Source: CAKMZU01 sp965248335
GTDB lineage: Bacteria; Pseudomonadota; Gammaproteobacteria; Pseudomonadales; DT-91
Direction of reading: 5' to 3'
Length of the DNA: 64,000 nt
Assembly: GCA_965248335.1 (NCBI GenBank)
Contig: CBDFIY010000003.1
Span: 310,001 to 374,000, forward strand
The stretch's first letter is position 1. Each line of letters opens with the position of its first letter. Shown here piece by piece: positions 44,718-54,342 of the stretch. A model generated the notes under the pieces. That model ran no database searches. It was not told where the DNA came from and was given only the letters and a program-made list of their open reading frames with translations. The position numbers and the translations under genes are program-made.

Positions 44718-45662
44718 CTAATCGAAAAGCGCGCTAATCGATTCTTCATTATTTACGCGGCGAACTGACTCAGCCAAGATGGAGGCCATGGATAGCTGCC
44801 GGATGCGCGAACATTTTTTTGCTTCGTCATGCAGCGGGATGGTGTCTGATACCAGCAATTCATCGAGTTCTGACTCGTTGATGTTTTTTATTGCGTTACC
44901 TGAAAGTACGGCATGCGTGCTGTAGGCGATGACTTTTTTCGCGCCGTGTTCTTTGAGTGCTTTAGCTGCTTTGCAGAGGGTGCCTGCGGTATCCACGATG
45001 TCATCGACTAAAAGGCAAGTTCTGCCAGCAACATCACCGATGATGTGCATGACTTGCGATTCATTGGCTTTTGGTCGGCGCTTGTCGATGATGGCAAGAT
45101 CGAGGTCGTTGAGTTTTTTGGCAACGGCACGTGCTCTGACAACGCCGCCAATATCGGGTGAGACAATCATTAGGTCGTCGTAGGCTTGTTTTTCGATGTC
45201 TTCGATTAACAGCGGCGAGCTGTATACGTTGTCGACCGGTACAGTAAAGAACCCTTGGATTTGTTCCGCATGCAGCTCAACGGTGAGTACGCGGTCAACG
45301 CCGACGGCAACCATCATGTCGGCAACGACTTTTGCGGTGATGGGTACACGTGCTGAGCGAACGCGGCGGTCTTGGCGCGCGTAGCCAAAATAGGGAAGTA
45401 CGGCGGTGATGCGGCCTGCAGATGCACGCTTGAGTGCGTCGATCATGACAACCAATTCCATGAGGTTATCGTTGGTAGGGTGGCAGGTGGGTTGTAAGAT
45501 GAAGACGTCTTTGCCACGTACATTTTCATTAATCTCAACGCTGGTTTCGCCGTCAGAAAACTTGCCTACGGTGATGTCTCCCAGAGAAATATGCAGCTCT
45601 TCCACTACTTTTTGGGCGAGTTCTGGATTGGCGTTCCCCGAAAAAATCATCATCTTAGACAT
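44718..45662 (-). CDS. prs: Ribose-phosphate pyrophosphokinase
   Basis: Prs makes PRPP from ribose 5-phosphate and ATP for nucleotides, His and Trp. The 314-residue protein has MMIFSGNANPELAQKVVEEL, LPYFGYARQDRR, the divalent-cation loop VELHAEQIQGFF, the flexible loop DKRRPKANE and the PRPP loop CLLVDDIVDTAGTL. The length is canonical. A tRNA-Gln and ispE lie upstream, as in E. coli. Confidence 0.97.
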   Translation of the reverse strand: MSKMMIFSGNANPELAQKVVEELHISLGDITVGKFSDGETSVEINENVRGKDVFILQPTCHPTNDNLMELVVMIDALKRASAGRITAVLPYFGYARQDRRVRSARVPITAKVVADMMVAVGVDRVLTVELHAEQIQGFFTVPVDNVYSSPLLIEDIEKQAYDDLMIVSPDIGGVVRARAVAKKLNDLDLAIIDKRRPKANESQVMHIIGDVAGRTCLLVDDIVDTAGTLCKAAKALKEHGAKKVIAYSTHAVLSGNAIKNINESELDELLVSDTIPLHDEAKKCSRIRQLSMASILAESVRRVNNEESISALFD

Positions 45663-45793
45663 GCTGGGTACCTGCTGAGTGTGTTGTTATAGGTGTTTTA
45701 TGAGTGAAGTTCGTAAGGCAAGTGAAAGCGGTGTTGATTGTCGGTTTCATGTTGCTTATAGAGGATTGTTTGATGGATATTGATGAGTAAAAA

Positions 45794-45868
45794 TGGCTGG
45801 GGCGGCAGGATTCGAACCTGCGCATGCTGAGATCAAAACCCAGTGCCTTACCGCTTGGCGACGCCCCA
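45794..45868 (-). tRNA. tRNA-Gln (TTG)
   Basis: The 75-base gene has an encoded CCA, starts TGGGGCG as tRNA-Gln does, and has the anticodon loop TTTTGAT with anticodon TTG. GGTTCGAATCC is the T arm. It lies between ispE and prs, a conserved position in gammaproteobacteria. Confidence 0.97.
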
Positions 45869-45874
45869 ATTGTA

Positions 45875-46729
45875 TCAAAAGCCAGCTTCATATAATGCGT
45901 TGATTGCAGGTGAGCGGTTTACGCCTTTTGCAATTATCGTGTTTATGTCAGGTTGCAATTGTAGTGCAACTTTTTGTGCTTGGCTATCGTTGTCGAATGT
46001 CAAAAACACACAGGAACCTGTGCCTGTCATTCTAACTTTTCCGTATTCTGAGAGTGCATTAAATGCATGATCTATCTCAGGATACAGTTTTCTGACGAGA
46101 AGTTCGAAGTCATTATGAAAGTCTTCTGCTTGCCTCTGGTCAAGAAAGGCCGCTATTCTCTTTTTTTTGCTGTCACGTGTCAATAACGAATGCGAAAAAA
46201 TTTCTTTTGTCGATACATGGCAGTTGGGTTGATGCAGCAAAAAAACCTTTTTTTGCGTGTCTATTGCGGTGAGTTTTTCACCAATGCCTTCTGCCCATGC
46301 ATTCTTCCCAAAAATAAAAATGGGTATATCTGCGCCGAGTTGTCTGCCTAAAGCCCTCAGCTCATCCTGAGTTAAACCGCACTGCCAGAGCTTGTTTAGG
46401 GTGAGTAATGTCGTTGCTGCGTTGGAGGATCCCCCGCCTATGCCGCCGCCTTGGGGAAGTAGTTTTTCTATTTGTATGTGTGCGCCTAAGCCTTTTGGTT
46501 TAAGGCACATGGCTGCACGGTAAATAAGATTGTCGGCAAGGGGTAAATTCATGCCGGAAATTGTGATTTGGTCTGACTGATTGAGGTTAAATGTTAGGTA
46601 GTCGCAATAATCGATGAATTGAAACACCGTTTGTAATTCGTGGTAGCCATCTTCTCGTTGACCGCAAATATGCAGAAAAAGATTGAGTTTGGCGGGAGAG
46701 GGTACGCGGATGTTAGTGATGTCGCTCAT
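45875..46729 (-). CDS. ispE: 4-diphosphocytidyl-2-C-methyl-D-erythritol kinase
   Basis: IspE phosphorylates CDP-methylerythritol in the MEP isoprenoid pathway. It is a GHMP kinase of 284 residues: VPSPAKLNLFLHICGQREDG at the N-terminus, the ATP loop LLPQGGGIGGGSSNAATTLL, and the C-terminal VRMTGTGSCVFLTF. I used the second ATG, preceded by AAGAG; the first is four codons upstream. It overlaps the lolB end, as is usual. Confidence 0.96.
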   Translation of the reverse strand: MSDITNIRVPSPAKLNLFLHICGQREDGYHELQTVFQFIDYCDYLTFNLNQSDQITISGMNLPLADNLIYRAAMCLKPKGLGAHIQIEKLLPQGGGIGGGSSNAATTLLTLNKLWQCGLTQDELRALGRQLGADIPIFIFGKNAWAEGIGEKLTAIDTQKKVFLLHQPNCHVSTKEIFSHSLLTRDSKKKRIAAFLDQRQAEDFHNDFELLVRKLYPEIDHAFNALSEYGKVRMTGTGSCVFLTFDNDSQAQKVALQLQPDINTIIAKGVNRSPAINALYEAGF

Positions 46730-47276
46730 AGCTCTTAACAATAAATAGAATATTAACTTGGGGGTTTGTTAACTGTATTTTTGACGGTAGTTCGATGTGG
46801 CCAAACTGGCGATAATTTTTAAGTGTGACGCCGAATTTCTGGAATTGAAAGCTTATTAGCTGGCCGTGTTTACGCTGTATTTGCGTTTCTTGCCCCGTGA
46901 GTTGCCCGCTGACCCACGCTTCGATGGCACTGGCTGGGATTGACCAGCCAAGCGTTTCCTGCATCAGGTTCTTGGCACTACTGGCTTCGGCGCGGCTGCC
47001 GTCAGCGCCATCAATGCGTGCAAAGCCTGGTGTGCTGTAAAGTGTAAACAGGGGTTGGCTAAAACTATTGAAAGCATTAATTTTGAATGTGTTCCCCTGT
47101 TTTTTCCAATTGATAATGGCGCTGTCACGCTTACCTTGCGTGTGTTTGACGGAGACTTTGGCGTTTAATGTCCAGTCTGGTGTTTTTATCTCTGGCGTTT
47201 TATGGAAAGTGGCACATGCGGAAAGCAGGCCGATAAGTGCGACGCTAAGGGTAGTTCTTCGAGACAAAAGAAACAT
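46713..47276 (-). CDS. lolB: Outer-membrane lipoprotein receptor LolB
   Basis: LolB accepts lipoproteins from LolA and inserts them in the outer membrane. From the chosen ATG it has 187 residues with a clear lipoprotein signal (SVALIGLLSAC). The mature part contains DWTLNAKVSVKHTQGKRDSA and an IRG-like loop region typical of the LolA/LolB barrel. An upstream ATG would give an unusually long signal and overlap the TPR gene more deeply. lolB-ispE-tRNA-prs is the standard gammaproteobacterial order. Confidence 0.9.
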   Translation of the reverse strand: MFLLSRRTTLSVALIGLLSACATFHKTPEIKTPDWTLNAKVSVKHTQGKRDSAIINWKKQGNTFKINAFNSFSQPLFTLYSTPGFARIDGADGSRAEASSAKNLMQETLGWSIPASAIEAWVSGQLTGQETQIQRKHGQLISFQFQKFGVTLKNYRQFGHIELPSKIQLTNPQVNILFIVKSYERHH

Positions 47277-48951
47277 TAAAGCGCTCAAGGGTGTTGTTAA
47301 GCTCGCGATCATTGGGTGTTAACTCGACTGCTTCTGAAAAAATACGTTTTGCTTGTTCTTTGTCGCCGAGCGCCCAGAGTATTTCACCTAGATGTGCGGC
47401 TGATTTTGCAGAGGGTTGATTGTTCAGTGCCTTTGAAACCCAAAAAGCAGCGTCTTCCAGACGGCCCATACGATATAGGAGCCAGCCGTAAGAGTCCAAT
47501 AAAATTGGGTTTTGCGGCGATAAGGCGAGGGCGCTTGCAAGATGCTGTTTGATTTTTATCGAGTCTTGATTGGTAATTGCTAACTTTTGGCCGAATTGTT
47601 CAAGTAGCTTGGTTTTATCGAGGGCTTGATTGAACAGTGTGTGTAAATGTTGAGCAAAACGTTCGGGTGAATACAGTTGTGATGCCAGCAGGGCGCTTTG
47701 AATGCGAAAATAAAGATGATCAGGGTGTTGATCGATGTGCTGAGCGAGGCGTTTTAATGCTTCCTTATGACGATTTTCAGCGGTTAATGCGGCGATATGC
47801 AAATGCTTTAAGCCGATGATGTAAGGCGAATATGTCGCACTGCTCAGGTGTTTTTTGATACGGCGGCGAGCCAGCGCTGTTTTGCCCTCGGTGATGAGGT
47901 GGCTGATAACTTTTAGGTGTATGGCTTGCACCTGTTGCTTTTCAGGTATCTGTTGCAGCAGGTCGAGAGCCTGCGCTGTATCGTAACGGTCCATGGCAAT
48001 ATTGGCTAGTTGCAGGTTTGCAAAAGGGACCTGTTCAGAGAAGGTAAGTAATTGTTGCAGTACCCGCTCGGCTTTTTTTGTCTGACTAAGTGATTGGTAC
48101 AGTACCGCTAGGTTTTTCAGAAGAAAGGCACTGTTTGGGATTTGTAGGTTTAGCATTTCATAGTGCATCAGTGCGGACTGTGGGTCGCTCTTTTGCAGGA
48201 GTGTAGCGAGTTTTAGTCGAAGGTTGATTTGCCGAGGATGCATTAAAGCGCCTTTCTCATAAGATAATTGCGCATTTTCTGTCTGTTCAAGTGTTTGATA
48301 TATATCGCCAGCCAAGGAGAAAACCATTGGGTTGGATTGGCCAAGCTGCATTGCCTTTTCCAGTAGTGCTGGGATGGTTTGATGGTCGGGTGTGTGGGTC
48401 AATAATAAGCACAAAGCAATCATGGCATCGTAATTGGTGTTGTTGACTTGCGCTGCAAAACGCATGGTTTGTAGAGCTTGGCTGACTGTGCTTGAGTTCG
48501 TGTGATCAAGAAGCTGGGCAATCCAGGTATAGTCGGTGGCATGACCCATGGCCTCGGCCTGTTTCATATGTGCAATGGCGGCTTTGGGTTGATTGTTGTG
48601 TGCGCTGGCGATGGCCGAGAAAAAGTGCGCACGAGGACGTTGAGGCTGAGATTCTAGCCAGATTTCTGTTGCTGTTAAAAGGGGGTGTTTATCTTTAAGC
48701 GATAATGCCAGTAGCGTGGCCTGTTCTGCAAGCTTGGGTGAACGATGCATTTTTGCTTGTGATAAATAATAGCGTAAAGCTGTTTTCGGGTCTTGATGAT
48801 GCCTAGCGAAATTGGCGACGAGTAATTCAAAGAGATTGTTTTGGCTATAAGCGACTTTCTCCGCGCCGTGTGAAAAACAGGAGATCCAAAAGGCTAGGAT
48901 CATGAAGGTGGCTGGCGTTTTTTTAAGGCATGTTTCAGTGGTGAGAAGCAT
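47245..48951 (-). CDS. Exported tetratricopeptide-repeat protein
   Basis: The protein has about 568 residues, with a signal peptide (LKKTPATFMILAFWISCFSH) and TPR-like helical pairs throughout, for example NPMVFSLAGDIYQTLEQTEN and NPILLDSYGWLLYRMGRLED. TPR arrays hold protein partners. Such a TPR gene before lolB and hemA-divergent is common in gammaproteobacteria (PA4667-like), probably linked to outer-membrane biogenesis, but the exact role is not known. I chose the ATG that starts the signal peptide; another is 16 codons upstream. It overlaps lolB by about 30 bases. Confidence 0.85.
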   Translation of the reverse strand: MLLTTETCLKKTPATFMILAFWISCFSHGAEKVAYSQNNLFELLVANFARHHQDPKTALRYYLSQAKMHRSPKLAEQATLLALSLKDKHPLLTATEIWLESQPQRPRAHFFSAIASAHNNQPKAAIAHMKQAEAMGHATDYTWIAQLLDHTNSSTVSQALQTMRFAAQVNNTNYDAMIALCLLLTHTPDHQTIPALLEKAMQLGQSNPMVFSLAGDIYQTLEQTENAQLSYEKGALMHPRQINLRLKLATLLQKSDPQSALMHYEMLNLQIPNSAFLLKNLAVLYQSLSQTKKAERVLQQLLTFSEQVPFANLQLANIAMDRYDTAQALDLLQQIPEKQQVQAIHLKVISHLITEGKTALARRRIKKHLSSATYSPYIIGLKHLHIAALTAENRHKEALKRLAQHIDQHPDHLYFRIQSALLASQLYSPERFAQHLHTLFNQALDKTKLLEQFGQKLAITNQDSIKIKQHLASALALSPQNPILLDSYGWLLYRMGRLEDAAFWVSKALNNQPSAKSAAHLGEILWALGDKEQAKRIFSEAVELTPNDRELNNTLERFNVSFVSKNYP

Positions 48952-49120
48952 AATGGCAGAAAAGTGAGGATTTGACCTAAGTTTAGGTGTGTTTTCCACG
49001 CTTTTAAGATGATTTTTTAATATAGAGCCAATGCTTTTGTTACGAAACCAACTCGATCACTTCGCTAATGGTGCGATAGTTGATAGAATACACGCCTTTT
49101 TGATAAGACAATAATTCACA

Positions 49121-50410
49121 ATGGCACTCGTCGCCTTCGGTATCAATCACAAAACAGCGCCCGTTGCATTACGTGAGAGAATAGCATTTTCTTCCGAGGA
49201 AATGCCGAGTGCGTTGCGCGCATTGTGTGAGAGAAAATCGGTGAATGCGGCCATGATTGTCTCAACCTGCAACCGTACGGAAATTTTTGCAGATCTTGAT
49301 GTGGCAGATAGCGCTCCCCTCGTTGCGTGGCTGAGTACGGCTAAGGCAATGGATGCAAGTGAACTAAGCGCATCAAGCTATAGCTTCTCTGAGGATAAGG
49401 CTCTCGGACAAATGATGCGTGTGGCCAGCGGTTTAGATTCTATGGTGCTGGGTGAACCGCAAATCTTGGGGCAGATGAAAACGGCGTATAATGAAGCCGT
49501 CAGTGCCGGTACAGTGAATGGGAATTTAGGCTCAGCTTTTCAACATACCTTAATTTATGCAAAAAAAATTCGCTCGAATACAGGTGTAGGGCAAAACCCC
49601 GTGTCGGTTGCTTATGCGGCAATCAGTTTATCTCAGCGTATTTTTGCTGACCTGAGTAAAACGAAGGTGCTCTTGATTGGGGCGGGCGAAACGATTGAGC
49701 TGGTTGCAAGGCATTTGGTAGAAAAGAAGGTTGGCGGTATTTTTGTCGCCAGTCGTACACTTAAGCGAGCCAATCTGCTGGCAAAAAAGTATGGTGGCCA
49801 ATCCTTATTGTTGGCCGAAATTGCAGAGTATTTACCGGAAGCTGATATTGTTGTTTCATCAACAGCAAGCCAATTGCCTTTGTTAGGGAAGGGGTTGGTA
49901 GAGCGTGTGATGGAAAAGCGGCGGCATAGGCCATTGTTCATGGTGGATATTGCCGTGCCGAGAGATATTGAGCCGGAAGTGGCTAAACTTGCGGATGTTT
50001 ATTTATACACGGTGGATGACCTCAGTGACGTGGTTGAGCAAAACCGTCAAAACCGCTTACAAGAAGTTGAAAAGGCCAATGTGATTATCGCTGTTGGTAT
50101 TGATCATTATCGGCGTGAACAACGTAAGAATCATGCGATACCCGCGATTAAAGCTTTTCGTGCCCAGGGCAAGCAAATTCGTGATGAGACCCTTGAGCAG
50201 GCATTGCTATCACTGGCTAATGGCGAAAAGCCAGAGCAAGTACTTAAAGGGATGGCTAGATTGCTGACCAATCGGCTTCTGCACAAACCCTCACACAATA
50301 TAAAACGCGCTGTCGAAAAAGGCGACCGACAAGCTATTGAACAATTTACGGCACTTTTTGATTTATCGCCTGCCGCCACAAAAGACAACTCTGACGGTTT
50401 AAGTGAATGA
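49121..50410 (+). CDS. hemA: Glutamyl-tRNA reductase
   Basis: HemA reduces glutamyl-tRNA to glutamate-1-semialdehyde, the first step of haem synthesis by the C5 route. The 429-residue protein has the catalytic C50 in MIVSTCNRTEIF, INHKTAPVALRER at the start, the motif ASGLDSMVLGEPQILGQMK and the NADPH loop LLIGAGETIELVARH. Its stop overlaps the prfA ATG by four bases. hemA-prfA-prmC is a conserved operon, tying haem and translation termination genes. Confidence 0.97.
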   Translation: MALVAFGINHKTAPVALRERIAFSSEEMPSALRALCERKSVNAAMIVSTCNRTEIFADLDVADSAPLVAWLSTAKAMDASELSASSYSFSEDKALGQMMRVASGLDSMVLGEPQILGQMKTAYNEAVSAGTVNGNLGSAFQHTLIYAKKIRSNTGVGQNPVSVAYAAISLSQRIFADLSKTKVLLIGAGETIELVARHLVEKKVGGIFVASRTLKRANLLAKKYGGQSLLLAEIAEYLPEADIVVSSTASQLPLLGKGLVERVMEKRRHRPLFMVDIAVPRDIEPEVAKLADVYLYTVDDLSDVVEQNRQNRLQEVEKANVIIAVGIDHYRREQRKNHAIPAIKAFRAQGKQIRDETLEQALLSLANGEKPEQVLKGMARLLTNRLLHKPSHNIKRAVEKGDRQAIEQFTALFDLSPAATKDNSDGLSE

Positions 50411-51495
50411 AAGCTTCGTTACTGACAAAAATGGAAATCCTTGCTGAGCGTTATGAGGAGATTGCACATTTATTGAGTGACCCTGATGTGATCGGTGATC
50501 AGAACCGCTTTCGAGAGCTCTCTAAAGAATATGCCGAGCTTGAAGATGTGGCAGCGGGTTTTGCACGATATCAGGAAACAACCGCTGATATCGATGAGGC
50601 CAAGGCCCTCATGCAGGATGACGACCCCGATATGCGTGAGATGGGGCAGGAAGAGTTAGTTGCAGCGGAAGCAAGAAAAGCCGCAATGAGCCAAGCGCTT
50701 ATGCAATTATTAATTCCCAAAGATCCCAATGATTCACATAACGTATTTCTGGAAATTCGTGCCGGTACAGGGGGCGATGAAGCCGCGATTTTCTCCGGTG
50801 ATCTTTTCCGCATGTACTCGCGTTTTGCCGACCAACAAGGTTGGAAGGTCGAGGTTGTTAGTGCACGCGAGGGTGATCATGGCGGTTATAAAGAAGTGAT
50901 TACTCGTATTGCGGGGCAAGACGTGTTCGCACATTTGAAGTTCGAATCGGGTGCGCATCGCGTGCAGCGTGTACCTGAAACCGAATCACAGGGGCGCGTG
51001 CATACTTCAGCGTGTACGGTAGCCGTTATGGCTGAGCCCGATGAGGTTGACGAGGTCAATATTAATAAGGCTGACCTGCGTATTGATACCTTCCGTGCTT
51101 CAGGTTCTGGTGGGCAGCACGTTAACAAAACAGATTCGGCTATTCGTATCACGCATATCCCGACAGGGGTTGTGGTGGAATGCCAGGATCAACGCTCGCA
51201 ACATAAAAACCGAGCGCGTGCGATGGGACTACTGCAGGCAAAGCTGAATCAATCTGTTGAAGATGAGGCATTTAAAAGTCAGGCCGATGAGCGGCGTAGC
51301 CTCGTCGGCTCCGGCGATCGCTCAGAAAGAATACGAACGTATAATTTCCCTCAAGGGCGTGTAACTGATCACCGCATTAATTTAACGTTATACAAATTGG
51401 ATGAAGTCATGCAAGGCGATTTAGGTGTCATTACAGGACCTTTACGTCAAGAGCATCAAGCCGATCAACTCGCTGATCTTTCTAGTGACCATTAA
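50407..51495 (+). CDS. prfA: Peptide chain release factor 1
   Basis: RF1 reads UAG and UAA stop codons. The 362-residue protein has the GGQ loop (RASGSGGQHVNKTDSA), whose Gln is methylated by PrmC, and in domain 2 the PxT-type region (RVPETESQGRVHTS). ATGA overlap with hemA and a GTG overlap with prmC mean coupled translation. Confidence 0.98.
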   Translation: MKASLLTKMEILAERYEEIAHLLSDPDVIGDQNRFRELSKEYAELEDVAAGFARYQETTADIDEAKALMQDDDPDMREMGQEELVAAEARKAAMSQALMQLLIPKDPNDSHNVFLEIRAGTGGDEAAIFSGDLFRMYSRFADQQGWKVEVVSAREGDHGGYKEVITRIAGQDVFAHLKFESGAHRVQRVPETESQGRVHTSACTVAVMAEPDEVDEVNINKADLRIDTFRASGSGGQHVNKTDSAIRITHIPTGVVVECQDQRSQHKNRARAMGLLQAKLNQSVEDEAFKSQADERRSLVGSGDRSERIRTYNFPQGRVTDHRINLTLYKLDEVMQGDLGVITGPLRQEHQADQLADLSSDH

Positions 51496-52318
51496 AGAGC
51501 TGTTAAAACAAGCGGTAGTAAGATTGAACCAGCAAGCAATGCACGACAGTGCACAGCTCGATGCTGAGCTACTGTTAGCGCATGTGCTTGATTGCCAACC
51601 CAGTTTTTTAATGGCTTGGCCTGATAAACAACTTTCTAGCGATACCGTTGATCAATTTGACCGGCTACTCTTACAGCGGTGTGAAGGAAAACCTGTTGCG
51701 CTGATTTTAGGCGTACAAGAGTTTTGGTCGTTGCCGCTAGTCGTCAATGCGCACACCCTTATCCCTCGGCCGGATACCGAATGTTTGGTTGAGTATGTCT
51801 TTAATCATTTGGGGAAAGAAAAAAATATTCTTTTGCTGGATGCCGGTACAGGCTCTGGGGCAATTGGGCTTGCGTTAGCGAAAGAAAAACCGAATTGGTT
51901 CATCATCGCCTCAGATTTGAGTGAACAAGCCTTAAGCGTTGCAAAACAGAATCAAATCGCGTTAAAGCTGGGCGTTAGCTTTGTACAAGGCAGTTGGTTG
52001 TCTTTTGTTGCGGAAAATAGTCTGGATGTGCTGATCAGCAACCCGCCCTATATTCGCAGTGATGACCCCCATTTACAGCAATTAACCTTTGAGCCTTTAA
52101 GTGCTTTGGTGGCAGAAGAGGAAGGATTAGCTTGTATCCGAACGCTTGCAGATCAAGGTTGTGCGACATTAAAGCAAAGTGGCCTGCTGATGGTTGAGCA
52201 CGGTTATGACCAGAGATCTCAAGTGCAAAACATATTCCGGAAATGTAGGTATCAAAACATTTCAACCTATAAAGATTATGGCGGTAATGACCGATTCACG
52301 GTAGGAACACGTGCATGA
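51485..52318 (+). CDS. prmC: Peptide chain release factor N5-glutamine methyltransferase
   Basis: PrmC methylates the GGQ glutamine of RF1 and RF2. From the GTG start inside the end of prfA it has 277 residues, like the E. coli enzyme. An upstream ATG in the same frame exists but lies deep in prfA. The catalytic NPPY sits in VLISNPPYIRSDD. The SAM site is LLDAGTGSGAIGLALA. The first 85 residues form the helical domain that binds release factors. The stop overlaps the moeB ATG. Confidence 0.95.
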   Translation: MTIKELLKQAVVRLNQQAMHDSAQLDAELLLAHVLDCQPSFLMAWPDKQLSSDTVDQFDRLLLQRCEGKPVALILGVQEFWSLPLVVNAHTLIPRPDTECLVEYVFNHLGKEKNILLLDAGTGSGAIGLALAKEKPNWFIIASDLSEQALSVAKQNQIALKLGVSFVQGSWLSFVAENSLDVLISNPPYIRSDDPHLQQLTFEPLSALVAEEEGLACIRTLADQGCATLKQSGLLMVEHGYDQRSQVQNIFRKCRYQNISTYKDYGGNDRFTVGTRA

Positions 52319-53061
52319 ATGATGAAGAGTTGATGCGTTATAGCCGACAAATCTTGCTGCATGAATTTGATATTGAGCGCCAGCAAACGCTAAAAGATGC
52401 GTGTGTTTTGATCGTGGGTGCAGGCGGTTTAGGTTGTCCCGCTGCGATGTATCTCGCCTCAGCCGGTGTGGGGAAAATCATTATTGTGGATGATGATATC
52501 GTTGAGTTATCGAATTTGCAGCGGCAAATTGCACACGGCACGGATGACTTAGGCATGAGTAAAGTCGATTCATTAAAAGCAGCGCTCACCGCGTTGAACC
52601 CGCATGTGGCGGTTGAGGCGACGTGTCAAAGGCTTACTGAAAGCTTGGGTGGTGAGCTAGTCAATAGCGTCGATTTAGTCTTAGATTGCTCGGATAATTT
52701 CCCTACCCGATTTTTACTCAACAGACTTTGCCGTCAGTATCAAACTGCGCAGGTGATAGGCGCGGCGCAAGCGATGGAGGGGCAAGCGTTACTGCTCACG
52801 CACCAGATTGGGACGCCCTGTTATGAGTGTTTATTTAAAAACACAGGGCAAAATGATAATCAGAATTGTGCAACATCGGGCGTGCTTGCGCCTGTGGTGG
52901 GGATTGTGGGGAGTTATCAAGCGTTACTTGCCATCAAACAATTAACCGGATTTGGCCAATCCGATGCTGGGAATTTGTTTACCTTTGATTTTTATCAGGG
53001 GAGGTGGCTATCAATGCACTTATATTCGGATAAGTATTGTATTAGTTGTTTGAACCATTGA
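52315..53061 (+). CDS. moeB: ThiF/MoeB/HesA-family adenylyltransferase
   Basis: The family adenylates the C-terminal glycine of a small sulfur carrier (MoaD or ThiS). The 248-residue protein has the nucleotide loop VGAGGLGCPAAMYLASAGVG, the DDDIVELSNLQRQ arginine region, and the zinc-binding pairs CYEC and CISC. There is no rhodanese domain. Its position after prmC is the usual moeB place, but the choice between molybdopterin and thiamine synthesis rests on this context only. No moaD or thiS is in the window. Confidence 0.9.
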   Translation: MNDEELMRYSRQILLHEFDIERQQTLKDACVLIVGAGGLGCPAAMYLASAGVGKIIIVDDDIVELSNLQRQIAHGTDDLGMSKVDSLKAALTALNPHVAVEATCQRLTESLGGELVNSVDLVLDCSDNFPTRFLLNRLCRQYQTAQVIGAAQAMEGQALLLTHQIGTPCYECLFKNTGQNDNQNCATSGVLAPVVGIVGSYQALLAIKQLTGFGQSDAGNLFTFDFYQGRWLSMHLYSDKYCISCLNH

Positions 53062-53368
53062 TATAAGGCCAAACCATATCATGGTATTCACGTTCGCCAA
53101 AATAGCTGATGGCTCCCGCAATGGCTCCTGTGATTAATTCTGGGGCATAGTGAATAAAAGTGTTCGTTACGAGCATTTGGTCATTGATGTTGCGCTCCAC
53201 TTCACCGAAACTTTGTGGTTGCGTTAAACTTACGACCGCTCTTCGATTGGTTGCGGTGAGAAGCGCCCCGCTTATTATGTGGTAACCGCAGTCTACAATA
53301 CTATCAAGTGTAATACATTTTACTATCGAGCTGAGAGATAAACATAAAATAATCGTAGTTAACTTCAT
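53042..53368 (-). CDS. Small orphan exported protein
   Basis: The 108-residue protein is not recognised. It has a signal peptide (KLTTIILCLSLSSIVKCI) and a glycine/alanine-rich hydrophobic stretch (LITGAIAGAISYFG) that could be a membrane helix. The 3' end overlaps the end of convergent moeB by 20 bases. Its start overlaps the cysZ stop region, suggesting cotranscription behind cysZ. The role is unknown. Confidence 0.55.
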   Translation of the reverse strand: MKLTTIILCLSLSSIVKCITLDSIVDCGYHIISGALLTATNRRAVVSLTQPQSFGEVERNINDQMLVTNTFIHYAPELITGAIAGAISYFGEREYHDMVWPYINGSNN

Positions 53369-54129
53369 GAGTTAGAGTCCGTTTGCTTAGATGGCGCGTA
53401 GCGTTCATGCCACAAACAAGTGGCAGCCGCAACTGCAGCAGGAATAATTAAAAAGTTGATAATAGGAATCATGCTAACCAACATCACCGATAAGCCAAAC
53501 ATGAATGCCGGAAGCTTATTGTGGCCAAGCCTAGCGAGGCACTCCCTAAAAGGGATATTTTGGTTATCTGCGGGGCAATCAAGATATTGAATTGCCATTA
53601 GCCAGCCACCAATGAGAATCGATAAGATATTCAACCCTGGAATGAAAAACAAAATGGCGAGTAAGACAAGCCATTTAAGGTTTGAAATAAATTTACGGAT
53701 TTCACGGGCTAGCGTCTTGGGTACCATAAGGAAGAAAGCCTTGAGGCCGCTGTCCTCATTGCTCGGGTAGCCTTGGTAGGCTTCGATTTTTTCTGACAAA
53801 AAAGCATTAAAAGGCGCGGCAACGATGTTCGCAATCGAGACAAACAAAAAGGTCAAGAAAAGCCAAAAGGTAATAAAATAGATGGGCCATAAAATCCAAC
53901 TCAAGAAACTTAACCAGCTGGGTAAATAGCTCTCGATAGTGATTTGTAAGCTGGAAAGCTGTTGCATTCCCCAATAAAAAAGAAAAACAAAAAGGACGAT
54001 ATTAATGGTCAGAGGAATAGCGACATAGCGCTTTAGACCTTTGCGGGTGATGAGGTATAAACCATCCAGTAGCATTAAGGCTGGTGGGTTAAGTTGTCGG
54101 CGTTTTGGGCGATGAGTTTGTTCAGGCAT
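53365..54129 (-). CDS. cysZ: CysZ-like sulfate permease / EI24-family membrane protein
   Basis: CysZ is an inner-membrane sulfate carrier for cysteine synthesis. The 254-residue protein has four or more membrane segments and the family hallmarks: GLKRYVAIPLTINIVLF, IVAAPFNAFLSEKIEAYQG, and FFIPGLNILSILIGGWLMAI. I kept the longer start because E. coli CysZ also has about 16 residues before the first hydrophobic segment. A second ATG at 54075 overlaps the stop of the upstream cysteine-rich gene as TAATG and is a real alternative. No other sulfur gene is adjacent. Confidence 0.9.
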   Translation of the reverse strand: MPEQTHRPKRRQLNPPALMLLDGLYLITRKGLKRYVAIPLTINIVLFVFLFYWGMQQLSSLQITIESYLPSWLSFLSWILWPIYFITFWLFLTFLFVSIANIVAAPFNAFLSEKIEAYQGYPSNEDSGLKAFFLMVPKTLAREIRKFISNLKWLVLLAILFFIPGLNILSILIGGWLMAIQYLDCPADNQNIPFRECLARLGHNKLPAFMFGLSVMLVSMIPIINFLIIPAAVAAATCLWHERYAPSKQTDSNS

Positions 54130-54275
54130 GATTGGCAGTAACAGGCAGTGGTGGAGTTAGGTATTGGGAATTGTTTTGGGCTTTCCATGCACCAGCAATC
54201 GGTGTTTTGGCTAGCTTTGCACGCGTTGGGTTGCTCGCAGTGCGGGCAGGTTAGGTTATTTTCTTTATCTCGCAT
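54075..54275 (-). CDS. Cysteine-rich CWC-family small protein
   Basis: The 66-residue cytoplasmic protein has ten cysteines in the pattern of the cysteine-rich CWC family: CPHCEQPNAC, then NTDCWC, then CYCQSC. It is presumably a zinc-binding protein; the family function is unknown. It overlaps the start of cysZ and seems to be its upstream operon partner. Confidence 0.78.
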   Translation of the reverse strand: MRDKENNLTCPHCEQPNACKASQNTDCWCMESPKQFPIPNSTTACYCQSCLNKLIAQNADNLTHQP

Positions 54276-54342
54276 TGGCGTATTTTAAGTAGGGTGAAGA
54301 AAAATGACAATCTACTTGTAGAAATCAGTGCAGAAAATATTT